Below the pieces are notes generated by a model. It was not told the DNA's origin. It ran no database searches and saw only the letters and a list, made by a program, of their open reading frames with translations. DNA of 64,000 nt from Lysinibacillus timonensis (lineage in GTDB: Bacteria > Bacillota > Bacilli > Bacillales_A > Planococcaceae), in assembly GCF_900291985.1 (NCBI RefSeq), contig NZ_LT985980.1, positions 2,000,001 through 2,064,000 of the forward strand. Direction: 5' to 3'. The position numbers and the translations under genes are program-made. Of this stretch, positions 1-11,290 are shown one piece after another (the stretch's first letter is position 1; each line of letters opens with the position of its first letter).

Positions 1-3357
<3,357 letters not shown>

Positions 3358-3443
3358 ATGGCGAATTTGAGTTTAGCTCAAAATTCTACTGGCATCAAAA
3401 TTGATGTCCAAAATTGTGTTTCTTATAATAAAAACGTTTAATT

Positions 3444-3476
3444 CATTAACGTTTTGTTGTTCAGTTTTCAAGGTTC
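3444..3476 (-). other. 5' arm of the 16S rRNA processing stem
   Basis: On the minus strand GAACCTTGAAAACTGAACAA and the following CAAAACGTTAATG occur right after tRNA-Gly and about 90 nt before the 16S 5' end. This is the partner of 1738-1769. It also resembles the leader string commonly found before Bacillales 16S genes. I see no convincing separate promoter between tRNA-Gly and 16S. Confidence 0.75.
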
Positions 3477-3479
3477 ATT

Positions 3480-3553
3480 TGGAGCGGGTGATGAGAATCG
3501 AACTCACGACATCAGCTTGGAAGGCTGAGGTTTTACCATTAAACTACACCCGC
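3480..3553 (-). tRNA. tRNA-Gly (anticodon TCC)
   Basis: The reverse complement folds as a cloverleaf with acceptor GCGGGTG/CACCCGC, anticodon loop CTTCCAA and encoded CCA. It is the last tRNA before the 16S gene. Confidence 0.96.
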
Positions 3554-3577
3554 AATATATTATTATGTTTCTTTATT

Positions 3578-3654
<77 letters not shown>

Positions 3655-3677
3655 TTATTATAAGAAATGGTTCTACT

Positions 3678-3763
<86 letters not shown>

Positions 3764-3818
3764 GTCAATGAGACTTATATAAGTTTATACCATTAAACGC
3801 AATTTTGTCAAGCGAAAA

Positions 3819-3893
3819 TGGTGAGCCATGAAGGACTTGAACCTTCGACCCTCTGATTAAAAGTCAGATGCTCTACCACTGAGCTAATGGCTC
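3819..3893 (-). tRNA. tRNA-Lys (anticodon TTT)
   Basis: Acceptor GAGCCAT/ATGGCTC, anticodon arm TCTGA-CTTTTAA-TCAGA and encoded CCA. Confidence 0.96.
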
Positions 3894-3902
3894 TAAATAA
3901 AA

Positions 3903-3977
3903 TGGCTGGGGTACCAGGATTCGAACCTGGGCATGACGGAATCAAAATCCGTTGCCTTACCGCTTGGCTATACCCCA
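3903..3977 (-). tRNA. tRNA-Gln (anticodon TTG)
   Basis: Acceptor TGGGGTA/TACCCCA, anticodon arm ACGGA-TTTTGAT-TCCGT and encoded CCA. The U1-A72 first pair is typical of bacterial tRNA-Gln. Confidence 0.96.
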
Positions 3978-3980
3978 AAA

Positions 3981-4056
3981 TGGCGGTCCCGACCGGGATC
4001 GAACCGGCGATCTCCTGCGTGACAGGCAGGCATGTTAACCGCTACACCACGGGACC
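3981..4056 (-). tRNA. tRNA-Asp (anticodon GTC)
   Basis: Acceptor GGTCCCG/CGGGACC, anticodon arm CCTGC-CTGTCAC-GCAGG, discriminator G and encoded CCA. Confidence 0.96.
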
Positions 4057-4084
4057 TACTAGATAATTCGTTTCAAAAAGCAAA

Positions 4085-4159
4085 TGGTGACCCGTACGGG
4101 ATTCGAACCCGTGTTACCGCCGTGAAAGGGCGGTGTCTTAACCACTTGACCAACGGGCC
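4085..4159 (-). tRNA. tRNA-Glu (anticodon TTC)
   Basis: Acceptor GGCCCGT/ACGGGTC with a G-U at pair 2-71, anticodon arm CCGCC-CTTTCAC-GGCGG and encoded CCA. Only one base separates its 5' end from the CCA of tRNA-Asn upstream. Confidence 0.96.
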
Positions 4160-4160
4160 A

Positions 4161-4235
4161 TGGCTCCGAAGGTAGGACTCGAACCTACGACCGATCGGTT
4201 AACAGCCGATTGCTCTACCACTGAGCTACTTCGGA
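4161..4235 (-). tRNA. tRNA-Asn (anticodon GTT)
   Basis: Acceptor TCCGAAG/CTTCGGA, anticodon arm ATCGG-CTGTTAA-CCGAT and encoded CCA. It is the first tRNA of the transcript and lies about 30 nt downstream of the operon promoter. Confidence 0.96.
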
Positions 4236-4266
4236 ATAACGACGACTTAACTTGTCGACTTTTACT

Positions 4267-4295
4267 AGTATAGAGACATCTTAATAAAAAGTCAA
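4267..4295 (-). promoter_or_regulatory. Sigma-A promoter of the tRNA-rRNA operon
   Basis: On the minus strand TTGACT (4295-4290), a 17-nt spacer and TATACT (4272-4267) form a near-consensus promoter. It lies about 30 nt before tRNA-Asn and points into the tRNA-16S-23S operon. Confidence 0.85.
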
Positions 4296-4402
4296 CACTT
4301 TTAACAATATTTTTTTAGATATTTTTTCGGACCTATAATATTGATATTTTTAAATGCAGTCTGACATATATTTTTATCCAGCTTCCCCCAAACTATTCAT
4401 AG

Positions 4403-4424
4403 AAAATAACTTTATCGTTATTTT
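4403..4424 (-). terminator. Weak hairpin terminator at the sprT stop codon
   Basis: AAAATAAC-N6-GTTATTTT is a perfect 8-bp stem whose left arm contains the sprT stop codon TAA; the right arm ends in a short T run. It is AT-only apart from one pair, so termination may be partial. It separates sprT from the tRNA promoter. Confidence 0.5.
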
Positions 4425-4876
4425 GTTTTAAATAGTTGTCCATAACACTTACTACATCGATACTTCCTAGTATCTATTCTTCTTTTTCTAACATATTGTT
4501 GATGACACTCTTTACATTCATAAATATGAACTGATGTATTGCTTCTCTTGCTCTTGCTTTCTTCTATAGTAGAGCAAAATCTTGGGGCACCTACTTTTTT
4601 AAGCAGTAATCGAAAATCAGCATCACGATGTTTGTACCCTTTCCCTTGAATATGAAGATGGTAATGACATAGTTCATGAAGTATAATTCCGCGCAATTCT
4701 TCTATCCCAAAGATTTCATACGATTTTTTATTAAATTCTATATTATGGCTATTCAATAGATAGCGACCTCCTGTAGTTCGCAATCTATTATTAAAGTAAG
4801 CCTTATGTATAAAAGGTCTATCAAAATGCTGAATCGATAAATTTTCTACTAATAATTGAAGCTCTAAATCAGTCAT
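4418..4876 (-). CDS. sprT: SprT-like zinc metallopeptidase-family protein
   Basis: Protein of 152 aa. It carries the zinc-protease signature HELCH at residues 67-71 and a C-terminal zinc ribbon with C121-x2-C124 and C141-x2-C144, the SprT-like domain layout of B. subtilis YdcK (about 150 aa). The cellular role of this family in Bacillales is not established; protease function is inferred from the motif. The frame is open back to a TTG at 4996, but AAAGGTG sits 11 nt before the ATG at 4876 and that start gives the family length. It follows tex, separated by a 14-bp hairpin. Confidence 0.85.
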   Translation of the reverse strand: MTDLELQLLVENLSIQHFDRPFIHKAYFNNRLRTTGGRYLLNSHNIEFNKKSYEIFGIEELRGIILHELCHYHLHIQGKGYKHRDADFRLLLKKVGAPRFCSTIEESKSKRSNTSVHIYECKECHQQYVRKRRIDTRKYRCSKCYGQLFKTK

Positions 4877-4914
4877 ATCTAACGTCACACCTTTAAATTC
4901 TGTATACCAAGAAT

Positions 4915-4958
4915 CATTAAGTGCATAGTTATATATACTTTCTGCTATGCACTTAATG
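4915..4958 (-). other. Perfect 14-bp hairpin between tex and sprT
   Basis: CATTAAGTGCATAG and CTATGCACTTAATG are exact inverted copies separated by 16 nt. There is no T run after it, so it is not a classical terminator. It lies in the roughly 110-nt gap between the tex stop and the sprT start and would be in the tex-sprT mRNA. Confidence 0.8.
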
Positions 4959-4988
4959 TCTGATGTAGCTATATTTTTTAAACCAAAA

Positions 4989-7172
4989 CTATCCAATTTG
5001 TTCTATCTGTTTTTCAGGCGGAATCATTGTTAAAGAAATTCGACCCTTTTCTACTTCCACTTTATCTACCCAAACTGTTACGATATCACCTAAAGAGACT
5101 ACTTCTAACGGATGTTTAATTCTGCGTTTTTGCAGCTTTGAAATATGAACTAAACCATCTTGTTTAACACCAATGTCAACAAATGCCCCAAAGTCTACTA
5201 CATTGCGCACAGTCCCTTGTAGTTCCATTCCAACTTGTAGATCTTCCATTTTAAGTACATCTGTTTTTAACAGTGGCTGAGGGAATGCATCACGCGGGTC
5301 TCGAGCTGGCTTCATTAATGTATCAACGATGTCTTTTACTGTAACTTCTCCAACATTAAGCTGATTACTTAATTGACTTATATTTATGTTTTCTAATGCA
5401 CGTTCACATGCGCTTGTTCCAACATCCTTTTTCGTTAGCCCAACCGCTTTTAAAATTTCTTCTGCTATTTGATAACTTTCAGGGTGAATACCTGTTCCAT
5501 CAAGTGGATTTTTTGCTTCAGGAATGCGCAAGAATCCAATAGCCTGTTCATATGTTTTTGCACCGAGTCTTGGTACTTTCTTTAACTGCGTACGAGAAGT
5601 GAATTTTCCAACTTCTTCTCGAAGAGTCACCATATTCTCTGCTACAGATTTGGATAACCCTGATACATATTGTAGTAACGAAACAGAAGCAGTATTTACA
5701 TCCACTCCAACTTGGTTTACAGCAGTTTCTACAATAAACGTTAAAGATTCCGCTAATTTCTTTTGTGAAACGTCATGTTGATATTGACCTACTCCAACCG
5801 CTTTTGGGTCAATCTTAACTAATTCAGATAATGGGTCTTGTATTCGTCTTGCAATGGAAACCGCACTTCTTTGTTCTACTTGTAAATCCGGGAACTCCAT
5901 GCGTGCAATGTCGGAAGCCGAGTATACTGAAGCACCCGCTTCATTAACTATTACATATGATATATTTTTATCAGATATTTCTTTTAACACATCTGCTATA
6001 AACTGTTCAGTTTCACGAGATGCTGTTCCATTTCCAATAGCAATAATGCTAATTGGATATTTGTTTAGAATACTTTTTACAACCGCCTTCGATTTTTCAA
6101 CATCCGGTTTTGGCGGATGAGGGTAAATTGCCGTTACATCAAGCATTTTACCAGTTTCATCCACAACCGCTAGTTTACATCCCGTTCGGTAGGCAGGGTC
6201 CACCCCTAACACCATTTTGCCGCGGATAGGCGGTTGTAATAATAAGCTTCTTAAATTTTCAGAAAAGATATGAATTGCTTGTGCTTCCGCTTTTTCAGTT
6301 AACTCATTTCTCAACTCTCGTTCAATTGATGGCTGAATTAACCGTTTGTATCCATCTTCAATTGCTTCTCTAACATAAGGTATGGAAGGCGAATTTGACT
6401 TTACTGGTATCCATGCTTTGTCCATAATTTGAAGAACACGATCGAGAGGTACATGTATTGAAACTTTTATAATTTCTTCCTTTTCACCGCGGTTCATGGC
6501 CAATGTTCGATGAGGGACGATACGATTTACAGGCTCCTCATATTCGTAATACATTTCAAACACTTTCTTTTCGTCTTTTTCGGCATTCTTAACAGTTGTT
6601 GTAACGCGCCCTTCTCTCCAAGAAAGTTTACGAATTTGATCACGTACTGTAGCATCATCTGCAAATATTTCGGCTAGTATATCTTTCGCACCCAAGATAG
6701 CATCTTCTACAGTAGTCACACCTTTTTCATTATCTAAATAGAGACTTGCCATCTTGCCGACGTCTTCATTAGTAAATTCCAGTAACTTATTTGCAAGTGG
6801 TTCTAATCCTTTTTCTTTTGCGATAGTTGCTTTTGTTCGACGTTTTTGTTTATAAGGACGGTATAAATCCTCAACACGTTGTAAGATTGTTGCAGCTTTT
6901 ATTGCTTTTGCTAACTCTTCTGTTAATTTTCCTTGTTCCTCTATTAAACGAATTACTTCTTCTTTTCTTTGTTCAAGTTGTTGTATGTAGTGATATCGGT
7001 CTTCAATTGATTTAATTTGTACTTCGTCTAAAGATCCAGTAACTTCTTTTCGGTAACGAGCAATAAATGGCACTGTATTACCTTCCTCAAGTAACTTAAT
7101 TACCGCTTCAGCTTGATGTGGCTTTACGTTCGTATCAACAGCAATCATTTGCAACATTTTTGGTCCAACCAT
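4989..7172 (-). CDS. tex: Tex family RNA-binding transcription accessory protein
   Basis: About 727 aa, matching B. subtilis YdcI and Tex proteins. It has the N-terminal Tex domain ([14 protein letters not shown] near the start), a YqgF-like RNase H-fold region ([18 protein letters not shown]), helix-hairpin-helix segments in the middle ([20 protein letters not shown], then [11 protein letters not shown]) and a C-terminal S1 RNA-binding domain ([20 protein letters not shown]). Tex binds nucleic acids; its exact role in Bacillales is unsettled. The start at 7172 is chosen because AAAGG lies 10 nt before it, while the ATG at 7190 has no ribosome binding site. It is cotranscribed with, or close to, sprT. 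Confidence 0.93.
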   Translation of the reverse strand: MVGPKMLQMIAVDTNVKPHQAEAVIKLLEEGNTVPFIARYRKEVTGSLDEVQIKSIEDRYHYIQQLEQRKEEVIRLIEEQGKLTEELAKAIKAATILQRVEDLYRPYKQKRRTKATIAKEKGLEPLANKLLEFTNEDVGKMASLYLDNEKGVTTVEDAILGAKDILAEIFADDATVRDQIRKLSWREGRVTTTVKNAEKDEKKVFEMYYEYEEPVNRIVPHRTLAMNRGEKEEIIKVSIHVPLDRVLQIMDKAWIPVKSNSPSIPYVREAIEDGYKRLIQPSIERELRNELTEKAEAQAIHIFSENLRSLLLQPPIRGKMVLGVDPAYRTGCKLAVVDETGKMLDVTAIYPHPPKPDVEKSKAVVKSILNKYPISIIAIGNGTASRETEQFIADVLKEISDKNISYVIVNEAGASVYSASDIARMEFPDLQVEQRSAVSIARRIQDPLSELVKIDPKAVGVGQYQHDVSQKKLAESLTFIVETAVNQVGVDVNTASVSLLQYVSGLSKSVAENMVTLREEVGKFTSRTQLKKVPRLGAKTYEQAIGFLRIPEAKNPLDGTGIHPESYQIAEEILKAVGLTKKDVGTSACERALENINISQLSNQLNVGEVTVKDIVDTLMKPARDPRDAFPQPLLKTDVLKMEDLQVGMELQGTVRNVVDFGAFVDIGVKQDGLVHISKLQKRRIKHPLEVVSLGDIVTVWVDKVEVEKGRISLTMIPPEKQIEQIG

Positions 7173-7254
7173 TATTCCACTGCCTTTCATGTATATATTT
7201 ACTCATTCTACCATTTACTATCCATTTACAACCAATATCTCTATTAATTAAAAA

Positions 7255-7286
7255 CTAAAAAGCCTACTCTAAATGTTAGAGCAAGC
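7255..7286 (-). terminator. Terminator of the sigB operon
   Basis: On the minus strand an 11-bp stem GCTTGCTCTAA/TTAGAGTAGGC (two G-U pairs) with a CAT loop is followed by TTTTTAGTTTTT. It ends just after the sigB stop and separates sigB from tex; rsbX, which follows sigB in B. subtilis, is absent here. Confidence 0.85.
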
Positions 7287-7292
7287 CTTCCG

Positions 7293-8069
7293 TTAGACCC
7301 GACCACTCGATAAAACCGCTTTCTTGAGCTTACTTATAGCCTGTCTCTGAATTCGGGAAACATGCATTTGTGATATGCCTAATATTTCTCCGACCTGTTT
7401 TTGACTCATTTGTTGTAAATATGTAAGTTGAATAACTTCCTTTTCTCGTGGAGTTAACATATCCATCACATCTAAAACTACCATTCTCGAGTTAATCTGT
7501 TCATAACCACTTTCTTCTCTACCAACGAGATCTAACAATGTTACAGTGTTACCATCATTATCAGACTCTATTGACTTATCCATTGATAGGGCTTGATAGC
7601 TTCTACTCATTTCCATTGCTTCTAAAACATCTTCTTCCTGAACCCCTAAATAAGATGCGATATCTGGAATTGATGGTGATCGTTGTAATGAATTTGTTAA
7701 ATGGTCAACTGCTGATTTTATTTTAGGGGCCAGCTCTTTAATTCTTCTGGGAACATGTACATCCCATGTTTTATCTCTTAGAAATCGTTTAATTTCTCCA
7801 ACAATTGTAGGTATAGCAAACACTTCAAAGTTATTACTAATTGAGGGATCATACCTTCGAATTGCACCTAATAAACCTAACATTCCCACTTGGTATATAT
7901 CATCATAATAATATTTACCATGAGAGTATTTTCGTGCAATTGATTCGACTATGTTTTCATAATAGAGAACTAGTTTTGTTTGAGCATCTTCAGACTTTGT
8001 TTCTTGAAATTTTAAAAATAATGCCTCAATTTCTTGTTTTGAAAGATTAGGTCGAGATCGTTTCGCCAT
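7293..8069 (-). CDS. sigB: RNA polymerase sigma factor SigB (general stress)
   Basis: 258 aa. Sigma-70 regions are all present: region 2 with QVGMLGLLGAIRRYDP and FAIPTIVGEIKRFLRDKTW, region 3 with VPRRIKELAPKIK, and region 4 with DMLTPREKEVIQLTYLQQMS and the helix-turn-helix GEILGISQMHVSRIQRQAI. These match B. subtilis SigB closely. It directs the general stress regulon and is held inactive by RsbW. AGGTGG six nt before the ATG at 8069 decides the start; the gene overlaps the end of rsbW by 23 nt, suggesting translational coupling. Confidence 0.96.
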   Translation of the reverse strand: MAKRSRPNLSKQEIEALFLKFQETKSEDAQTKLVLYYENIVESIARKYSHGKYYYDDIYQVGMLGLLGAIRRYDPSISNNFEVFAIPTIVGEIKRFLRDKTWDVHVPRRIKELAPKIKSAVDHLTNSLQRSPSIPDIASYLGVQEEDVLEAMEMSRSYQALSMDKSIESDNDGNTVTLLDLVGREESGYEQINSRMVVLDVMDMLTPREKEVIQLTYLQQMSQKQVGEILGISQMHVSRIQRQAISKLKKAVLSSGRV

Positions 8070-8520
8070 ACTCTTCCACCTGCTCTCCTCTGACATACTT
8101 TGTCATGAAAACAGTTACTCCACCCTCGTTATTCATTCTCACCTCATCCATTAAAGTCTCCATTAAATAAAGACCTAGACCACCTTCTCTTAATTGGGCA
8201 ATATTTTCATTTTGCTTATACGGACCAGTTTTTAATTTTACTTCCTCAAAATTGAAGCTACTACCTTGGTCCGCTACCATTATTTCAATTTTTTGTTGAT
8301 ATAATCCGCAACCAATAACAATTTCACCTTCATCATGTTCATCATTGTAAGCATGATGAACTACGTTAGTTACTGCTTCACTAACAGCTATTTTTAGATC
8401 TTCAATTTGATCATATAAGAAACCTATTCGATTAGCTAACCCCGAGACAGCAAGCCTAATTACACTAACGTATTGTGGTTTTGCAGGGATTCGTAATTCA
8501 ACATAGTCAAACGCCTTCAT
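8047..8520 (-). CDS. rsbW: Anti-sigma-B factor and serine kinase RsbW
   Basis: 157 aa GHKL-fold kinase: N box EAVTNVVHHAY, G1 box around ADQGSSF and G2 box REGGLGLYLMETLMDE. In B. subtilis RsbW binds SigB and phosphorylates RsbV. The gene overlaps rsbV by 4 nt (ATGA) and overlaps sigB, the tight packing seen in the B. subtilis operon. Confidence 0.95.
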   Translation of the reverse strand: MKAFDYVELRIPAKPQYVSVIRLAVSGLANRIGFLYDQIEDLKIAVSEAVTNVVHHAYNDEHDEGEIVIGCGLYQQKIEIMVADQGSSFNFEEVKLKTGPYKQNENIAQLREGGLGLYLMETLMDEVRMNNEGGVTVFMTKYVRGEQVEEYGETIST

Positions 8521-8852
8521 AGCCCTATTCCACCTTTTTCTCCTACATCAATATCCATTAACTCACTTAAACCTGTAATGACAAACAATCTTTTCAACCT
8601 AGCAGATAAACCTACAATTTTAAAATTTGAATTAGTTCTTGTTACCTTTTTATAGAAGGCTACAATTACCCCAAGGCTTGTACTATCCATATATACCACT
8701 TCAGATAAATCCAATTCAATTATCGCAAAGTTATTAATTTCAATAGAATCTAATTTGTCTCGTAATTTAGGTGCTGTAAAGGTATCAATTTCACCCATTA
8801 CAAAAACACTTAGCAAATTACCTTCTTCACGAAAATGTATACTCATTTCCAT
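8517..8852 (-). CDS. rsbV: Anti-anti-sigma factor RsbV
   Basis: 111 aa STAS-domain protein. The phosphorylation-site motif MDSTSLG places the regulatory serine at residue 57, equivalent to Ser56 of B. subtilis RsbV. Dephosphorylated RsbV binds RsbW and frees SigB. GGAGGTG lies 9 nt before the ATG at 8852; the in-frame ATG at 8870 is part of that ribosome binding site region and is less likely. It is first in the rsbV-rsbW-sigB unit transcribed from a sigma-B promoter. Confidence 0.94.
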   Translation of the reverse strand: MEMSIHFREEGNLLSVFVMGEIDTFTAPKLRDKLDSIEINNFAIIELDLSEVVYMDSTSLGVIVAFYKKVTRTNSNFKIVGLSARLKRLFVITGLSELMDIDVGEKGGIGL

Positions 8853-8883
8853 TTTCGCAAACACCTCCATTTATACTAGTTCA

Positions 8884-8909
8884 ATTCCCTTTATTCAGGG
8901 TTTTCAAAC
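8884..8909 (-). promoter_or_regulatory. Sigma-B promoter upstream of rsbV
   Basis: On the minus strand GTTTGA (8909-8904), a 14-nt spacer and GGGAAT (8889-8884) fit the sigma-B consensus GTTTAA-N12 to 15-GGGTAT. It sits between rsbU and rsbV, the same place as the autoregulatory sigma-B promoter of B. subtilis. Confidence 0.78.
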
Positions 8910-8919
8910 TAATTACTAG

Positions 8920-9924
8920 TTATTTTTTTAGAATTAAAATAGTAAAATCATCGTCAATATTATAATCTTGTAATCTTTGTAGTTCAAAATATATTCTTTC
9001 ACACATTTCTTGTGCGGGAAGATGACGAAGAGAATAAACTGTTCGTTTAATAATCGAACGGGCTTCTAAAACATCACAGTTTCGTAATTCGGTAACACCA
9101 TCTGTTATAATCATGACGAAATCGCCATCTTTCAGTTCGATGTCGAATTGCGGATACTTTACCTCTTGCATAACACCAAGTAGTAGCCCCTTACTTTCTA
9201 AATCATGAAAAGTCTCGTCACTAGCACGGAAAAATATCGCAGGTTCATGACCAGCGGAACCATACGTGAAAATATTTCGTCGTATGTCGTATCTGCCATA
9301 GAATGACGAAACAAACATACTATCATCAATACTTTTACCTATTATCCTATTTAAAACTTCTAATACACGTGAAGGGTTATTCTTAGCAAATTCAAGGGTA
9401 TCTAAACCATTCTTCACTACGGACATACACAATGCAGCTGGTACACCTTTCCCTACAACATCAGTCACTGCAACACTTAGATAATTTTCTTCGTCATATA
9501 AAAAGTAAACATAATCACCGTTCATTTTCCGAATGGGTTTTGAGATCATCCCAATTTCAAGTTGTTCAAGTTTTGGTACATTTGTCTTTAGTAATAAGTT
9601 TTGAATTTTCGTTGCAATATCCATTTCAATCCGCATCTCTTCTTGTTTAACTAGCAGGCTCTGATGTTCTCTGAATTTAAGACCAAATTGAACCATAACC
9701 TCCGTTAAAAAATCATATGCATGCGGAAGCGTTTCAGGATAATCTTCATAAATTTCTAGAATTGCTTTTTTATGAATGTTAATTACATCTTCCGGGGATA
9801 CATTTTTTATTATTAATTGACGTATAAAGTTTTGACCTATGTATAAATCTTGTTCATCTCTATTACTCATATAATCAGATAAAATTTGTTTATATTGAGT
9901 TAGTAACTGTTGCAATCGTGTCAC
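8920..9924 (-). CDS. rsbU: Serine phosphatase RsbU
   Basis: About 331-334 aa. The N-terminal helical domain (about 1-85) corresponds to the RsbT-binding region; residues from about 100 form the PP2C/SpoIIE phosphatase with GDYVYFLYD, VTDVVGKGVPAALCMS, GSAGHEPAIF, IITDGVTE and IDDDFTILIL, which supply the metal-binding [10 protein letters not shown]. It dephosphorylates RsbV-P when activated by RsbT. The GTG at 9924 overlaps the rsbT stop (GTGA); a TTG at 9915 lies 6 nt after AGAGGTG and may be the real start. Confidence 0.93.
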   Translation of the reverse strand: MTRLQQLLTQYKQILSDYMSNRDEQDLYIGQNFIRQLIIKNVSPEDVINIHKKAILEIYEDYPETLPHAYDFLTEVMVQFGLKFREHQSLLVKQEEMRIEMDIATKIQNLLLKTNVPKLEQLEIGMISKPIRKMNGDYVYFLYDEENYLSVAVTDVVGKGVPAALCMSVVKNGLDTLEFAKNNPSRVLEVLNRIIGKSIDDSMFVSSFYGRYDIRRNIFTYGSAGHEPAIFFRASDETFHDLESKGLLLGVMQEVKYPQFDIELKDGDFVMIITDGVTELRNCDVLEARSIIKRTVYSLRHLPAQEMCERIYFELQRLQDYNIDDDFTILILKK

Positions 9925-10328
9925 CTCTTATGAATCCATTTTTCAATATGAATTTCCGTTCCCTTACCAATCTCAGAGTATATTTCAATAGAATCCATTA
10001 ATCTTTTCACTCCTGGTAGACCAGCGCCTAGTCCATTAGATTGGTTAGCCGCCTCTTCCAATACACCTTTTACATCTAAAATTCCAGGTCCATGGTCTAT
10101 CGCAGTTATATGAATTCCTACATTACCATCTTTTGTAATTGTTTGAATTTCAATTTTTCCAGTTTGTGCATATAAAAATATATTTTTAGCTACCTCGCTT
10201 ATTGCAGTCGCAATCCTTGCTTGTTCTACTGTATCAAAGCCAATCAATTTTGCTGTCTCACGTGCGATTTGACGAGCTTTGATTATGTCCCATTCTGTAT
10301 GTATTTCGACTGTTGATGAAGCGTACAT
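9921..10328 (-). CDS. rsbT: Switch serine kinase RsbT
   Basis: 135 aa GHKL-fold kinase: ISEVAKNIFLYA (N box), DHGPGI (G1) and GLGAGLPGVKRLMD (G2), matching RsbT (133 aa in B. subtilis) rather than RsbW. In B. subtilis RsbT phosphorylates the stressosome proteins RsbS and RsbR and then activates RsbU. Here it is the first gene of the module: rsbR and rsbS do not precede it. AAGGGGGTG gives a strong ribosome binding site. Confidence 0.93.
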   Translation of the reverse strand: MYASSTVEIHTEWDIIKARQIARETAKLIGFDTVEQARIATAISEVAKNIFLYAQTGKIEIQTITKDGNVGIHITAIDHGPGILDVKGVLEEAANQSNGLGAGLPGVKRLMDSIEIYSEIGKGTEIHIEKWIHKR

Positions 10329-10378
10329 TATTGCACCCCCTTATATTTGGTAATTTTGTGAATTTTTCTAGTATTTCT

Positions 10379-10384
10379 ATTATA
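10379..10384 (-). promoter_or_regulatory. Extended -10 element ahead of rsbT
   Basis: The minus strand has TGATATAAT, an extended -10 (TGn plus TATAAT), about 50 nt before the rsbT start. I see no good -35 hexamer. Together with the terminator upstream it makes rsbT-rsbU-rsbV-rsbW-sigB a separate unit from ndoA. Confidence 0.5.
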
Positions 10385-10451
10385 TCATATCGGAACATTA
10401 GGCTGCTTTTACATAACAGCATTTGTTAGTGTTTTTACTCTTCAAAAAAGA

Positions 10452-10492
10452 AGAAAAGGTATCAGAGATTCTTACCTTCTGATACCTTTTCT
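10452..10492 (-). terminator. Terminator after ndoA
   Basis: A 15-bp perfect stem AGAAAAGGTATCAGA/TCTGATACCTTTTCT with an 11-nt loop is followed on the minus strand by TCTTTTTT. It cuts the ndoAI-ndoA transcript off from the sigma-B module. Confidence 0.85.
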
Positions 10493-10504
10493 TTCATTAT
10501 GTAT

Positions 10505-10855
10505 TCAAAATTTCATTAATCCTAAGCTTATTTCCAAAGCATCGTCCACTTTATCCATTAGTTCTTCATCTAACTGGGTAATCCGATCGGTTAGTCTAGA
10601 CTTATCAATTGTACGCAATTGTTCAAGCAAAATTACCGAATTCCTTTCAAACCCATACTTTTTTGCATCAATTTCCACATGGGTTGGTAATTTTGCTTTT
10701 TGAATTTGCGCAGTAATCGCAGCGATGATTACCGTAGGACTAAATCGATTACCTATATCGTTTTGAATGATTAGAACGGGTCTTGTTCCGCCTTGTTCAG
10801 ATCCCACTACTGGAGAGAGATCTGCAAAAAAAACGTCCCCTCTTTTCACAATCAA
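10505..10855 (-). CDS. ndoA: Endoribonuclease toxin NdoA (MazF/PemK family)
   Basis: 116 aa, the same length as B. subtilis EndoA. It begins [15 protein letters not shown] and contains [18 protein letters not shown] and [19 protein letters not shown], the MazF-fold core with the conserved arginine and threonine. It cleaves mRNA and is neutralised by NdoAI. The TTG at 10855 is chosen because GGGGGATG precedes it by a few nt and the resulting N-terminus matches the family; upstream codons belong to the end of ndoAI, 4 nt away. Confidence 0.95.
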   Translation of the reverse strand: MIVKRGDVFFADLSPVVGSEQGGTRPVLIIQNDIGNRFSPTVIIAAITAQIQKAKLPTHVEIDAKKYGFERNSVILLEQLRTIDKSRLTDRITQLDEELMDKVDDALEISLGLMKF

Positions 10856-10859
10856 AATT

Positions 10860-11150
10860 TCATCCCCCGCTAACGAGACGCTCCACCGTATGCTCTGCTT
10901 CATATTCTGCATGTAGACACTCACTACTAATTGATAGATTAATTTGTGACATTTCTACATAGCCTTTCATTAAAGCTTCCCGTATTTGATTTGGTTGCTT
11001 GTGCGTTGATAATCTACGAGACGCAACAATAACGTATTCACTACTGCTTGTAGATTTATGCTCAAGTGTTTGATTAAATTCCATTAACATTTCTTGAGGA
11101 AGCGTAAATCTAACTTCCTTTTCTTTTCGATTAACTTTTTTCGCGTACAA
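10860..11150 (-). CDS. ndoAI: Antitoxin NdoAI (MazE-type, ribbon-helix-helix)
   Basis: 96 aa. The last 40 residues ([17 protein letters not shown], then [13 protein letters not shown]) match the toxin-binding tail of B. subtilis EndoAI. The N-terminal DNA-binding half ([19 protein letters not shown]) fits a ribbon-helix-helix strand-helix pattern but differs strongly from B. subtilis. GGAGGTG seven nt before the TTG at 11150 supports that start. Its stop is 4 nt before the ndoA start, so the pair is coupled. Confidence 0.88.
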   Translation of the reverse strand: MYAKKVNRKEKEVRFTLPQEMLMEFNQTLEHKSTSSSEYVIVASRRLSTHKQPNQIREALMKGYVEMSQINLSISSECLHAEYEAEHTVERLVSGG

Positions 11151-11290
11151 AAACAAGCACCTCCACAAAAAACCGTACCATTTCTTCTACCTATTCTATC
11201 ATCGAAAATAGTAGTTGAAAAGACAAGATATTTTAAAATGTGACAATCCTTGTAACTATAGCGGTTTTTGTTGGAGATATTTGTCGTAAA

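Noticed and set aside
4877..4988. A cmpA-like small gene between tex and sprT as in B. subtilis
   Set aside because: All minus-strand frames were read; none encodes a CmpA-like peptide.
4877..4996. N-terminal extension of the SprT-like protein to a TTG at 4996
   Set aside because: The extension covers the intergenic hairpin, overlaps tex and has no ribosome binding site, while 4876 has AAAGGTG and gives the usual family length.
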